Below are positions 16,440 to 26,069 of a stretch of DNA of 64,000 nt, piece after piece. The notes beneath the pieces were generated by a model. The model was not told the origin of the DNA, made no database searches, and worked only from the letters and a program-made list of their open reading frames with translations. Source of the DNA: Paenibacillus dendritiformis. Its GTDB lineage: Bacteria > Bacillota > Bacilli > Paenibacillales > Paenibacillaceae. The stretch spans positions 3,844,501-3,908,500 of the forward strand of contig NZ_AP025344.1 in the NCBI RefSeq assembly GCF_021654795.1, in the 5' to 3' direction. Made by a program: the position numbers and the translations under genes. Within the stretch, counting starts at the first letter, position 1, and each line of letters opens with the position of its first letter.

Positions 16440-17387
16440 GTCAAGCTCCCGCGCCGGCTGGACCATACTTGATTAAAATCAATCCAGCCCAGCGAGTTAA
16501 GCCAGGCGGTATTCCTTCCGCCACTCCGCGGACGGCGCCTCGATTGGCTGCTGATGACTGATGAGCACATGTCCGCCGCTCCCGCCGTATTCCTGCATGG
16601 CGGACATATCCTCATGCAGCACCCGGATATCGATGCGGTCCAGGTGGGCCCGGCCGAGAAAATAATCGTCGAACGCTTCCAAACGGCAGTGATATTCATC
16701 GGCATGCCGCACCCGGTACGGACCGGTTCCGACCGGAACCGAGAGTCCCGCTCCGTGCTCGCCGCCATAATGATTCTCCGGCACCATGGCTGCTCGGTAT
16801 AATCATCATTCTCGACCCAGTGGTGGGCGATATGCGGCACGATACATCCCTGCTTTGCGTCATAGCGAACGAGGGTATCGAAAATTTGCCGTACAAGGTG
16901 TTCATCAATGGCGTACAGCGCCTCAAGCGGATCTAGCGTCGTAATCGTGCGGAAAACCGGGAATCTCAGCGCATCCCACTTCGTCCCGTTATCGCGCACC
17001 TCCTCATAGCCGAACATGCCGGACATCCACTCGGCAACGAACGCCTTCGTCCCGCCGCTCACGCCCGGCAGCTGCAGCAGCTCCATCGCCCCCTTCCAGT
17101 TGCCGCGTCCGAGCGCTGCCTTCAGCCCGCTAATCAACAGCTCGTCTGCCGAGGCTAACAGCGCAATGCTGGAGCGTCTGCCCCGACGTCCACGCGATCC
17201 AACCCGCTTGCTCCATCTTCTTGATGATGAACCGTACGTTGCGAACCGAGCAATGCAGCAGTTCTGCCAACTCCTCGAGCGTTACCGGTATGCCGTCCCG
17301 CTGTCCGCCCTGCGGGAGCATCATGCACAACGTATGATAGTAAATGAGCTGCTGCAAATATTGATATGACGGGACCTCAAAAACCAA
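16440..17387 (-). pseudogene. Decayed SgrR-family regulator (HTH plus solute-binding domain)
   Basis: Pieces of one SgrR-like regulator occur in order in at least three frames. The N-terminus (TTG at 17387) gives an SgrR-type helix-turn-helix (VTLEELAELLHCSVRNVRFI). Another frame from about 17137 gives WDALRFPVFRTITTLDPLEAL and IFDTLVRYD. A third frame around 16790-16497 gives VPVGTGPYRVRHADEYHCRL and VLISHQQPIEAPSAEWRKEY, and the end returns to LNSLGWIDFNQVW. Intact members are about 550-600 residues; the remains cover roughly half, so frameshifts and internal deletions both occurred. SgrR proteins usually control a nearby sugar or peptide transporter; none remains here. Sequencing error alone would not explain the missing parts. 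Confidence 0.75.
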
Positions 17388-17711
17388 GCAACCTTCTCGG
17401 TTGAACCCATACCCATAGGGCCATAAAAGAGGAAACCGGCGCCAAAACCGTACCCTTTTTCCCTTTTTTCACACATGATACGTTCGTATTACCAGAAACG
17501 TTGAAGATACAAGGGGCGTTGCCAGATGACGATTCACGAATGGTATGTTATGGAAAAACTAAGGGAATTTCGCCGCCAAGAGCCGATGAAGCATCGGCTC
17601 CTGACCTGGCCTGCCTGCCTCGCCAGCGCCGCCTCTTCCGTCCGCTTAGCTCCAGCCGCACACATTCTATATTCATTTACCGCATCGCAGCATTCCGGAA
17701 AAAAATACGGG
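17388..17711. other. Gene-free stretch with a strong hairpin
   Basis: No supported gene is seen. A perfect 9-bp inverted repeat with a 3-nt loop (GAGCCGATG / CATCGGCTC, 17580-17600) could end transcripts of the EcsC gene, but no T-run follows on either strand. Confidence 0.4.
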
Positions 17712-18536
17712 CTACTCAGGGGCAGCCTGATTCTTCACCTTCACCGCCTGCAGGCGCGCGAGGATAGCCCGTTTGCGGTACAAATATTGTCCGGTCTCCG
17801 CCATATCCTGGATCAAAGAGCGGTTGCTGATGGAGCCGAACACCATGCCGACGACCGGAATCGTCTGGAACAGCTTCTTCCAGCCGAAGCTGTCGGCGAG
17901 GGAAGCCATCGTCTCCCGCCAGCCCTGCATCTCCGACAGTCCCGCCCGTTCGCGCTCCGGATTGTCATAATCGGACACATCCTTCAGGATCGCCTGCTTC
18001 CCCACGACATCCGAGGTCGTGAACTGCATGCATTTGACGATGAAGACCCGCTCGCGCGGATCATCCGGATCGAAGCCGTAGCAGATGGCGGTCTCCTGCA
18101 ACACCTTCAAGGCCAAGCCGAGCACGGCCGGGATATCGGCCGCCAGCGTGAACAATCCGCCGAATCCCGTCGTCGCGCCTTGGGCGAACGCCATCTTCTT
18201 GTTCGCTTCCATAACATCGGCCGCGACAGCGTCGCAGACGGCAAGCGGCAGCGATTGGGCCAGCGCAGGATCCGGTCCGGCCCGCTTCGCCTGGAGCTTG
18301 CTCAGCACATGCTTTTTCTGAACCAAATATTTGCCGCCTGTTTGCAGATATGCTCCCAGTTCATCCAGCAGCTCGGATATTTTGCGCTGGAGCCCCGCAG
18401 GCGTGAAGCGCTCGAGCAGGGTGAAGGGCAGGCGGCCGATTTTGTCGAAGAGGGATAGATCCTTCTGCTCCCGCTCCCACTTCTCGATTTCCTGCAGCGC
18501 CTGCTCCAGCTCGGCATCGTGTTCCTGATTCCTCAT
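17712..18536 (-). CDS. EcsC-family protein
   Basis: This 274-residue protein matches the EcsC family by its central segment (TTGFGGLFTLAADIPAVLGL) and C-terminal FGSISNRSLIQDMAETG. EcsC proteins occur widely in Bacillota and are loosely tied to membranes and stress or secretion; their biochemical role is unsettled. The central hydrophobic part could touch the membrane. I chose the ATG at 18536, preceded by GGAGGCGGG, over an ATG 24 codons upstream. An 80-bp gap separates it from the upstream membrane-protein gene, so the two may be co-transcribed. Confidence 0.85.
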   Translation of the reverse strand: MRNQEHDAELEQALQEIEKWEREQKDLSLFDKIGRLPFTLLERFTPAGLQRKISELLDELGAYLQTGGKYLVQKKHVLSKLQAKRAGPDPALAQSLPLAVCDAVAADVMEANKKMAFAQGATTGFGGLFTLAADIPAVLGLALKVLQETAICYGFDPDDPRERVFIVKCMQFTTSDVVGKQAILKDVSDYDNPERERAGLSEMQGWRETMASLADSFGWKKLFQTIPVVGMVFGSISNRSLIQDMAETGQYLYRKRAILARLQAVKVKNQAAPE

Positions 18537-18616
18537 CCACCCGCCTCCCTTATTTGCCGTATCGCCGTGATGCTGTCCTTGCCCCGAATGCGAAGGCAGC
18601 CATGCCATCGCGGGAG

Positions 18617-19117
18617 CTATAGCGGCTTGCCGTAGATCAGTTCCTTCAACGACTGCGCGTCCGCCTTCTCCCGTTCGTCGAGCAGACCGTCGAATTCATA
18701 GACGTAAGAGCCGTTATCGGCGATTTTCAGAATAGCCGCCTTCTCTTTCACGAAATGCTCCAGTAAAGCGCGCGCCTTCTGCACGTCGATGCGGGCATCC
18801 ATCGCCAGTTCGGCTGCCGTCAAGCGCCCGCCCTTCCGGGCAGCGATCGACAACGCCGCATTTTCCAGCTCCGCCAGCTTGCGCTTTCTCTTTCTTTTCC
18901 AGGACAAATAGCACAGCCAGCATCCCGCCGCAATCGGCAGAAGGGAGAGCAGCGCCAACAGAGCAAAATCGTTCTCTCCCGAGGACTGTTGCTTCTCTGA
19001 CGCCAGATAGCCAGCCATCATCACCAAGCCGAACAAGCCGGCGACGATTCCGGCCGCCATGAACAGCGTTTCCGTAATAACCTTGCCGTAACGGGCCGAA
19101 GGCACATTCTCTCTCAT
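18617..19117 (-). CDS. Two-helix membrane protein with winged-helix-like tail
   Basis: A 166-residue protein with two hydrophobic helices (about 15-40 and 52-72) joined by a short polar loop, then a very basic stretch (KRKRKRK) that fixes the C-terminus in the cytoplasm. The tail (about 80-150) resembles a small winged helix (GGRLTAAELAMDARIDVQKA, then ALLEHFVKEKAAIL). Whether it binds DNA is unknown. It lies upstream of the EcsC gene on the same strand and may form an operon with it. No named family is recognised. Confidence 0.7.
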   Translation of the reverse strand: MRENVPSARYGKVITETLFMAAGIVAGLFGLVMMAGYLASEKQQSSGENDFALLALLSLLPIAAGCWLCYLSWKRKRKRKLAELENAALSIAARKGGRLTAAELAMDARIDVQKARALLEHFVKEKAAILKIADNGSYVYEFDGLLDEREKADAQSLKELIYGKPL

Positions 19118-19221
19118 AAGCAGCCTCTCTCCTAATCGGAACGATTCTTATTCCAATATAGCCGGATCCGCCTCATAAATCCATCGGATATTTTCACTGC
19201 GGCGGAACCGCGCGCATCAAG

Positions 19222-19268
19222 TAAAAAGGCCGTTCCCCTCGTCATGATAGACGGCCGGGGAACAGCCT
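19222..19268 (-). terminator. Terminator of the GH3 gene
   Basis: On the minus strand AAGGC-T-GTTCCCC pairs with GGGGAAC-G-GCCTT, followed by a T-run (TTTTTAC). It lies about 45 bp past the GH3 stop. Confidence 0.7.
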
Positions 19269-19314
19269 TCATATGCAAGCATCGGCCCGAATACCCCGCC
19301 GATGCGATAGAATT

Positions 19315-20937
19315 CTACGCCTGATGCCCGAACGGATATTCCGGCGATATCGTGACCGGCAGCTTGCCGCGCGCTTCCTGCTTGCCTGCCAGCACGGCCG
19401 CGAGCGCCTTCATCGTCGCCGGACGATTCTCGTAGCAGCACAGATAGACCGGCGCATCCGGGAACTGGTTCAGATCATACGGATTGCGCGACGAGGCCAC
19501 GATAACCTGCGCATCCGGGCGGCCAATCAGGCCCCGTACAACCTCGACCTGGCCGGGATGGAGCGTGGATACCGCATTATAGGTCAGGACGACAATCTGC
19601 TTGAAGGATGCGGCCTTCTCCAAGGTCGCCTTCACTTCGTCCCCTTCCGGATACGTGCCGATCCGCCATTCCTCCACATGGTCTACGTAAGGGGACAGCG
19701 CGGTCGCCAATGTGTAGGACTGTTCGATCGGCTCATCGACCTCGGTGCGCTGGCGCACTTCCGGCCAGATGACGAGCGTCGGCTCCTCCTTGCGCAGCGG
19801 AATGGACCCGCCTTCATTTTTGACCAGCGTAATGCTGTTCTCGCAAATGCGGTCGACGACGGCCTTGGAAGCGCCGGAACCGAACTGCGCCGCGAATTGA
19901 GGCGACACTTCCGGCAGGGCGTCCATGCTGCGCTTCGTCTTGAGCGCCAGCAGCCGATCGACAGATTCGTCGATCTGCGACTCCGGAATCCGGCCGCTGC
20001 GCACCGCCTCGACCAGCGCCTCGATCGCCGCGACCTGCTCTTCGTACGTATGGCTCACGAGCACCAGATCGGCGCCGGCTTCCACCGAGCGCACGGCTCC
20101 TTCAGGGATGCCGAATTCTTTGGAAATCGCATGCATCTCCAGGCAATCGGTGACGATGACGCCGTTATAGCCGAGCCGCTTGCGCAGCAGATTCGTCAGC
20201 ACGTTGCGCGACAGCGTCGCCGGAATCGGATTCGGCTCGAAGGCCGGGAACATGACATGTGCGGTCATGATCAGATCCACACCTTCGCGAATGGCGCGAA
20301 TGAACGGCGCCAGCTCGATCGCGAGCAGCCGCTCCTCGTCATGGTTGACCGCTGCGAGCCCGTGGTGGGAATCGACCGCCGTGTCGCCATGACCCGGGAA
20401 ATGCTTCGCCGTCGCCGCGACGTTCGCTTCCTGCAGCCCGCGGATCTGGGCCGCTCCAAGCTCGGCCACGAGATCCGGGCGCTCGCCGTACGAACGCACC
20501 CCGATGACCGGATTCATGGCATTGTTGTTCACGTCCACGCTTGGCGCGAAATTCATGTTGATGCCCATATGGAGCAGCTCTTCGCCGCAGATTCGGGCCG
20601 CCTCATACGCGTCTTCGGCGCTGCGCGCCGCCCCGATCGCCATATTGCCGGGAATGAGCGTAATATCGTCCCAATCGATGCGGGCGACCATGCCCCCTTC
20701 CTGGTCGATACAGATAAAGAGCGGAATATCGGTGTGCTTGCGCGAAATGAGCTGCAGCTCCCGGGACAGCCCGCATACCTGCTCCTTGCTCTGCACGTTG
20801 CGGCGGAAATAAATAATGCCGCCGACATGATGCTTCTCAATCAGCGTGCGGATATTGTCGTTGACAACCGGGCCGTGGAAGCCGCACATGACCATTTGGC
20901 CGATTTTCTGTTCCAATGTCAGTTGCTGTTTACCCAT
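19315..20937 (-). CDS. nagZ: Glycoside hydrolase family 3 beta-N-acetylhexosaminidase (NagZ-like)
   Basis: A 540-residue GH3 enzyme expected to release terminal N-acetylglucosamine from muropeptides or related glycans. The motif KHFPGHGDT (178-186), followed by DSHHGL carrying the catalytic Asp-His pair, is typical of NagZ-type enzymes. FICIDQEGG (74-82) and VTDCLEM with D264 as the likely nucleophile also fit. The length exceeds the 340-residue single-domain NagZ and includes a C-terminal GH3_C-like domain, as in Bacillus NagZ. No signal peptide is seen, so it is probably cytoplasmic. It lies 55 bp downstream of the YesN-type regulator gene and may be its target. Confidence 0.88.
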   Translation of the reverse strand: MGKQQLTLEQKIGQMVMCGFHGPVVNDNIRTLIEKHHVGGIIYFRRNVQSKEQVCGLSRELQLISRKHTDIPLFICIDQEGGMVARIDWDDITLIPGNMAIGAARSAEDAYEAARICGEELLHMGINMNFAPSVDVNNNAMNPVIGVRSYGERPDLVAELGAAQIRGLQEANVAATAKHFPGHGDTAVDSHHGLAAVNHDEERLLAIELAPFIRAIREGVDLIMTAHVMFPAFEPNPIPATLSRNVLTNLLRKRLGYNGVIVTDCLEMHAISKEFGIPEGAVRSVEAGADLVLVSHTYEEQVAAIEALVEAVRSGRIPESQIDESVDRLLALKTKRSMDALPEVSPQFAAQFGSGASKAVVDRICENSITLVKNEGGSIPLRKEEPTLVIWPEVRQRTEVDEPIEQSYTLATALSPYVDHVEEWRIGTYPEGDEVKATLEKAASFKQIVVLTYNAVSTLHPGQVEVVRGLIGRPDAQVIVASSRNPYDLNQFPDAPVYLCCYENRPATMKALAAVLAGKQEARGKLPVTISPEYPFGHQA

Positions 20938-20992
20938 GCCTCTCGTCCATCCTCTCTGTCGTAAAAATTGAGCGCGGATACCGCCGCGCTCT

Positions 20993-22591
20993 CTATTCGG
21001 CCGTGACCCGGGACTCCCGGTATTCGGAAGGAGTCATGCCCGTATACTTCTGGAATACTCTCGAGAAGTACCGGCGCTCGGTATAGCCGACGAGCATGCC
21101 GATCTGCGCGATGCTCTTGTCCGTCATGCGCAGCATCGACATCGCGAGCTCCATGCGCTGTCTTGTGACGTATTCAACGAACGTCTCCCCGAAATAATTT
21201 TTGAACAGCATGCTGAAGTAGCTGCAGCTGATGCCGAGGTAATCGGCGAGCTCTTCGATGCCGATATCGGAGCCCAGATGCCGATGAATGTAATCTTTCG
21301 CCGAAATCATGAGCAATTCGCCCGATTTCTTGTTCATGGCGTGTTCCTTCGTATTGCCGACCAGGTCCGTGATGACGTTCATCAGGTCCTTCACGGTCAA
21401 GCTGTGCTGCAGCTTGTTCCACACTTCCTCCTCCTGCTGCGCCTGAATGAATTCCAGTTCCCGCATTTCACGCAGCAGATGGATCACGACATAATGCAGG
21501 AACTTCTCGACCCGCATGATCGACTGCTCCGACATGCAGGACAGGCTCGTCTGCAAGGAATGAAGCCCCTGCTCGACGTAGCGCTTGTCGTTCTGCTTCA
21601 TCCCGGACACGATCTCTTCGACGAGATGCCATTCCGAGACCGACGCGACTTGGCGGGCCATCGAGCCTTCATCGACCGAGAGCAGCTGCTCGTCTTCCGA
21701 TGCCCATATGAGCACGCGCTGCAGCCGTTTGTAAGTGTGGGAGAGCGCGGCCATCGGCACCGGTCCCTCATCCCAGGCGAGGCTAACGGTCATTTTGACA
21801 TGGTCCCGCACCGCCTGCTGAATATCTTGTGCCCAGCACACCATCTCCGAAGTCGTCGCCTCCGCCCGATCCGGGCCGAACTGAATGAGCACCGCCCATT
21901 CCCCCTCCCGCATTTGCAGGACGGCATAGGTCAGTCCCTCCTCCTGGATGGCATCCTGGAGCACATTGCGAACGGCGAAGTTCCACAGCTTGCGCTCGCT
22001 ATCTTCCCATGATACGGTACGCTGAGCATATCCGTCCAGATCGACGAGCAGGACCGCATAGGTCAACCGCTCGGCCGGAACGTCCCCTTCCTGCATCACC
22101 AGCGGGGAAGGACCGGATGAGAAGCCCATCAGCACATCGAAGAGCATTTTCTCGAAGGCAAGTCGGATAACCTTCCCCCAGCGCCGCTCCTCCTGTTTTT
22201 TCTTCTGCTTGCGGGTGCGGACCTCGTCCGCCAGCTTGCTTACGGTCCGCTGCAGCTCTTCATAATTAATCGGCTTCACGATATAATCCCGCACCCCGTG
22301 CTGCAGGGCGATGCGGGCATATTCGAATTCCTGGTAGCCCGTCAGCATCAGCACCTCCGCTTCGACGCCCATTTTACGGATTTCCCGCAAAAATTCCATA
22401 CCGTCCATCACAGGCATGCGGATATCGCACAAAATAATATCGGGTTCATGCGCGCGCACCATATCGAGCCCTTCGGCCCCGTTGCGCGCGGTCCCGACGA
22501 TATCGATCTGCATCTCATTCCAGGGGATGACGATCTTCAGATTATTCACAATCGGCGCTTCATCATCGATGAGCAACACCTTCACGTTCAT
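20993..22591 (-). CDS. YesN-type response regulator with AraC output domain
   Basis: A 532-residue response regulator. The receiver domain (1-120) has the acidic pair DDE near residue 9 and the phosphoacceptor D56 in LCDIRMPVMDG. The middle (about 150-420) is the variable linker region of this family. The C-terminal AraC-type double helix-turn-helix (about 430-528) contains SCSYFSMLFKNYFGETF and KYTGMTPSEYRESR. Proteins of this type regulate sugar or oligosaccharide transporters in Paenibacillus. The gene overlaps the 3' end of the kinase gene by 4 bp, so the two form a coupled pair with the solute-binding protein upstream. Confidence 0.93.
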   Translation of the reverse strand: MNVKVLLIDDEAPIVNNLKIVIPWNEMQIDIVGTARNGAEGLDMVRAHEPDIILCDIRMPVMDGMEFLREIRKMGVEAEVLMLTGYQEFEYARIALQHGVRDYIVKPINYEELQRTVSKLADEVRTRKQKKKQEERRWGKVIRLAFEKMLFDVLMGFSSGPSPLVMQEGDVPAERLTYAVLLVDLDGYAQRTVSWEDSERKLWNFAVRNVLQDAIQEEGLTYAVLQMREGEWAVLIQFGPDRAEATTSEMVCWAQDIQQAVRDHVKMTVSLAWDEGPVPMAALSHTYKRLQRVLIWASEDEQLLSVDEGSMARQVASVSEWHLVEEIVSGMKQNDKRYVEQGLHSLQTSLSCMSEQSIMRVEKFLHYVVIHLLREMRELEFIQAQQEEEVWNKLQHSLTVKDLMNVITDLVGNTKEHAMNKKSGELLMISAKDYIHRHLGSDIGIEELADYLGISCSYFSMLFKNYFGETFVEYVTRQRMELAMSMLRMTDKSIAQIGMLVGYTERRYFSRVFQKYTGMTPSEYRESRVTAE

Positions 22592-24471
22592 TTCGCTTCC
22601 CCCTGTTCATATTTGGGTATCGTTATCTGGATCACCGTTCCCGCCTGCGGCGCGGAGCAGATGAACAAGCCGTAGCGCGGGCCGTAGCGGATGCGGACCC
22701 GGTCGGCTACGCTGCGCACGCCGAGACCCCGGCGCTCGGTATTATAGCTGTCGGGGAGCTCCGGGTTCGGCGGCTGCCGCTCATCAGACTGCATATACTG
22801 GAAGCGGCCGAGCTGCTCGTTCGACATCCCGACTCCGTTATCCTTCACCCGCAAATAAATGCAATCGGCATCCTCGGAGGCGGTAATCCGGATAACCCCG
22901 GGATGCATAATGCCGTCGAAGCCGTGCTGAATGCAGTTCTCGACAAGCGGCTGCAGGGTGAGCTTCAATATTTTCGCGTTCATGATGTCATCCGGAACGC
23001 TGATCTCGAAATTGAACACATCCTCGAAGCGGAACTTCTGAATTTCCAAATAACTTCGCGTATACTCCAGTTCCTCGCGGATCGTAATCTCTTCCTTGTC
23101 CTGGATGCTCGTGCGAAGTATATTGCCTAGCCTGATCACCATTTGGCTTACTTTGCGCCCCTCGTTCTGCACGGCAAGCACATTGATCGATTCCAGCGTA
23201 TTGAACAGGAAATGCGGCTTGATCTGCGCTTCGAGCACCCGCATCTCCGCCTTGTTCTTCTGCTGCTGTTCCCGCTTGACCTGCTGCAGGAGCACGCATA
23301 CCTGATCGATAAGGCGGTTGAAGCCGACAGCGAGCGCCCCCAGTTCATCCCGATCCTTCTCGTCGACCCGCGCGTTCATCTCGCCGGATTCCACCCGGCG
23401 CATGAAACGGACGATTCGGTTGATGGAATGTGTGATCCGGTTCACGAACAGCAGATTGAACAGCACGGCGGCGGCCACGCAAATAAGCAAAATAACGGCG
23501 ACCCACATGCCGAAGCTGATCATCTCTTTGGTCAGCATTTTCCAGGAAGTCACCGAGACGATATGCCAATCATAATCCTTCAGTTTATACATCGAGACGA
23601 TGCTCTCTTGCCCGTTGAACGATGTCTTGAAGCTCTGATACCGCGAGGTATCCGACAGCTTGGCGGAATCGATCATCCCGGTCAGCGAAGCCCCGTTCGC
23701 CAGCTTGTCGCTGTCATACAGAATCATGCCCGCATCATTGACGAGGAGGAAGCGGGTGTCATCCTCCTCCTCCCCTTGGTTGCGGCGGAAATCATTAAAT
23801 ATCGATTCGATCTCCCAGTTCTTGATCTGCACGACGAGAATCCCGATATTGCGCAGGCTGCTTAATTCCTTGACCATCCGAATCTGGGTAAAAACCGGTT
23901 CCTGGCCGGTAACCTCCGGGTATTCATACGGGCCGACCCATTTCGGGGCGCCGTTCAGCTTCAGGACTTGCTCGTAGAGCGGGTGCTTTTTGAACTGATC
24001 GAACGGAAGCGCCATAAAGCCTTCTTTATTAAAAATCGAGATGACTTGATTTTGCGGCAATGTGCTCCGGTAATTATAAAGAAATGCGTATCCGATAGAC
24101 GGATGGCTGTATAACAGCAAGCGGAAGTTACGCTGATTCTCGTTCAGCTGCAAATAATTCGCATTCGCCAAATTTTCGCTCGATCCGGCCGTCAGCGCGT
24201 TCTGGAAAACGGAGCTGCTAATGCCGGTGTCCGTCACTCGGTTCATTTCCGAGAAAAAATAACTGACGCTCTGCCCGATCGCTTTGAGCGAGAATTCCGC
24301 CTGCTCGCTGTACTTTTGGGCGAACAATTGAAAGGTAATATAGAACACCAGCGACCCCAGCAACAGGAGGGGGATGATGATTAACGTTACGAATCCAGCC
24401 AACATTTTAAACCGCAAATTCATGCCCGTTCCCAGCTCCGTCCGTATATATTGCGCCAACGCAAGGAACAT
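22588..24471 (-). CDS. YesM-type sensor histidine kinase
   Basis: A 627-residue membrane kinase. It has an N-terminal helix (about 24-48), a large extracellular Cache-like sensor (about 60-315), a second helix (about 319-343), a HAMP linker (about 345-395), the phosphoacceptor H420 in EAQIKPHFLFNTLESI and an ATPase domain with LQPLVENCIQHG and DNGVGM. It phosphorylates the YesN-type regulator encoded next to it. The gene starts just after the solute-binding protein's stop; neither the ATG at 24471 nor the internal one at 24423 has an ideal ribosome site, so the exact start is uncertain. Location beside a binding protein suggests it senses sugar-bound protein. Confidence 0.93.
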   Translation of the reverse strand: MFLALAQYIRTELGTGMNLRFKMLAGFVTLIIIPLLLLGSLVFYITFQLFAQKYSEQAEFSLKAIGQSVSYFFSEMNRVTDTGISSSVFQNALTAGSSENLANANYLQLNENQRNFRLLLYSHPSIGYAFLYNYRSTLPQNQVISIFNKEGFMALPFDQFKKHPLYEQVLKLNGAPKWVGPYEYPEVTGQEPVFTQIRMVKELSSLRNIGILVVQIKNWEIESIFNDFRRNQGEEEDDTRFLLVNDAGMILYDSDKLANGASLTGMIDSAKLSDTSRYQSFKTSFNGQESIVSMYKLKDYDWHIVSVTSWKMLTKEMISFGMWVAVILLICVAAAVLFNLLFVNRITHSINRIVRFMRRVESGEMNARVDEKDRDELGALAVGFNRLIDQVCVLLQQVKREQQQKNKAEMRVLEAQIKPHFLFNTLESINVLAVQNEGRKVSQMVIRLGNILRTSIQDKEEITIREELEYTRSYLEIQKFRFEDVFNFEISVPDDIMNAKILKLTLQPLVENCIQHGFDGIMHPGVIRITASEDADCIYLRVKDNGVGMSNEQLGRFQYMQSDERQPPNPELPDSYNTERRGLGVRSVADRVRIRYGPRYGLFICSAPQAGTVIQITIPKYEQGEAK

Positions 24472-24474
24472 CCC

Positions 24475-25818
24475 TTATCTCATGGCCATGTTCGCTTCGT
24501 CCTGGACCTTCTGCACGGCGGCCAGCATTTCGGCCGGCTTGACATCGCCTTCCATGACGCGCTGAATGCCGATGCGCAGCTCGGTATCGACCTCGGCCTG
24601 GATTAGCGCATCGAACGCCGGCCATCGGTAACGCACTTCATTGGTGCGCTTAATAATCTCTAGAATAAGGCCGCTGTCGACCACCTGCTCCATCTTCGAC
24701 TGCTCCATCTTGAGCGATGGCAGCACGCCGTCTTCCATCAGGCCCCGCAATTGTATCTCTTCATTATAAAAATTGCGGATGAACGACTTGACCGCCTCCA
24801 GCTTGCGCGGATCTTCCGCTACCTTGGCGGAGAACGCATACCCGTTGTTCGTGTCCACCATCGCGCTTATTCCGTCCCCCTCCTTGAGCGGAGGCATCAG
24901 GAAGAAGCCGAATTTGCTCTTGCCGTCAGCCGTCTTCTCGTCTGTCAGTCCGGAAGATCCCCAAGTTCCGTCGAACATCATAATCGCTTCTCCAGTCAGA
25001 AGCTGTGTGCGCTGGTTCGCATACTCCAACCCGAGCTCGCCGCGCTTGAAGTAACCTTTATTCACCCATTCCTGATGCTTCGATATCGCTTCCGCCATTC
25101 GCGGATCGGTCCACTTCGATTCCCCGGTTTTGAAGCCTGCGGTGAAATGAGGACCGGTATAGTAAGACCACAGATTGTTAATCGTCATGAGCGGAACCCA
25201 GGCATCCTTGGAGGCCCGGGCGAACGGGATTTTGCCGTCGGCTTTGATCTGGTCCGCAATCGCTTCCAGATCGGCCAGTGTCTTCGGCAGCTCCAGCCCC
25301 TTTTCCGTAAAATACTGCTTATTATAAAAATAGCCTTCGATGGATCCGCCGTTCGGCAAGCCATAAATTTTCCCGTCATGCGTCCACGGCTCCAGGTTGA
25401 GGAACTTGTCCTTCAAACCGAGCTCCTCCAGAATCGGCGCGATATCCAGCACAAGGCCTTCTTTGGCATACAGACCGACGTCCGGGCTGCCGAATGTATC
25501 GAAAATATCCGGCGGATTGCCGGCCGCCATCTCGCTTCTCAGCTTGTCCTTGCGGTTCACCTCGCTGTCTACCCCATCCAGCCGGATCGTAAGACCGGGA
25601 TGCTGATCCTGCGTCTTCTTCACGACCGCTTCGAGACGAGCGAGGCGGTTCTTATTCGCGTCTCCGAGCTGTATATGCCGCAGCTTCAGATCGAACGGCT
25701 CACTATTTTGTGATTGACCGGACTTGGAACCGTCTGCGCCGCCAATCATGCCGCAGGCGCCAATCACCGTCGCCGCCGCCACGATCAGCGTGAGAAGAAC
25801 AACAACCTTTCTTCTCAT
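24475..25818 (-). CDS. ABC-transporter solute-binding lipoprotein (family 1)
   Basis: A 447-residue lipoprotein. The signal peptide ends in the lipobox VIGAC and is followed by an acidic/polar linker. The body shows family-1 sugar-binding features (NPPDIFDTFGSPDVG, GKIYGLPNGGSIEGYFYN, MMFDGTWG). The ATG at 25818 has GGGGAGG upstream; an upstream extension of 18 codons is not signal-like. It heads an operon with the YesM kinase and YesN regulator. No permease is encoded here, so it either feeds permeases elsewhere or works as a ligand sensor for the kinase. Confidence 0.92.
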   Translation of the reverse strand: MRRKVVVLLTLIVAAATVIGACGMIGGADGSKSGQSQNSEPFDLKLRHIQLGDANKNRLARLEAVVKKTQDQHPGLTIRLDGVDSEVNRKDKLRSEMAAGNPPDIFDTFGSPDVGLYAKEGLVLDIAPILEELGLKDKFLNLEPWTHDGKIYGLPNGGSIEGYFYNKQYFTEKGLELPKTLADLEAIADQIKADGKIPFARASKDAWVPLMTINNLWSYYTGPHFTAGFKTGESKWTDPRMAEAISKHQEWVNKGYFKRGELGLEYANQRTQLLTGEAIMMFDGTWGSSGLTDEKTADGKSKFGFFLMPPLKEGDGISAMVDTNNGYAFSAKVAEDPRKLEAVKSFIRNFYNEEIQLRGLMEDGVLPSLKMEQSKMEQVVDSGLILEIIKRTNEVRYRWPAFDALIQAEVDTELRIGIQRVMEGDVKPAEMLAAVQKVQDEANMAMR

Positions 25819-26069
25819 GGCAAGACCTCCCCAAGGAAAATAATAGTGTAATGCATTCCCATACATAATCAATTATAGGTCTATCGTCCGTATCCGTTAA
25901 GGACGAAAATCTACGATCGGGGGATAAAATCCTCTACTCCCGATTATACGATTATATCCCTTACAATTTGGGGACAAGCCTAACCTCAGAAGGTACATCC
26001 GATCGTCCCACCTCTCCGTCGCACCTCAGCCTTTTGCGGTACATAATTCGGATACGCCCCGTCGCAAGT
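25819..26069. other. Upstream region of the binding-protein/YesMN operon
   Basis: About 250 bp without a gene. AT-rich sequence around 25850-25960 probably contains the operon promoter and YesN site, but no clear -35/-10 pair stands out. The tandem repeat array begins at its left end. Confidence 0.3.
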
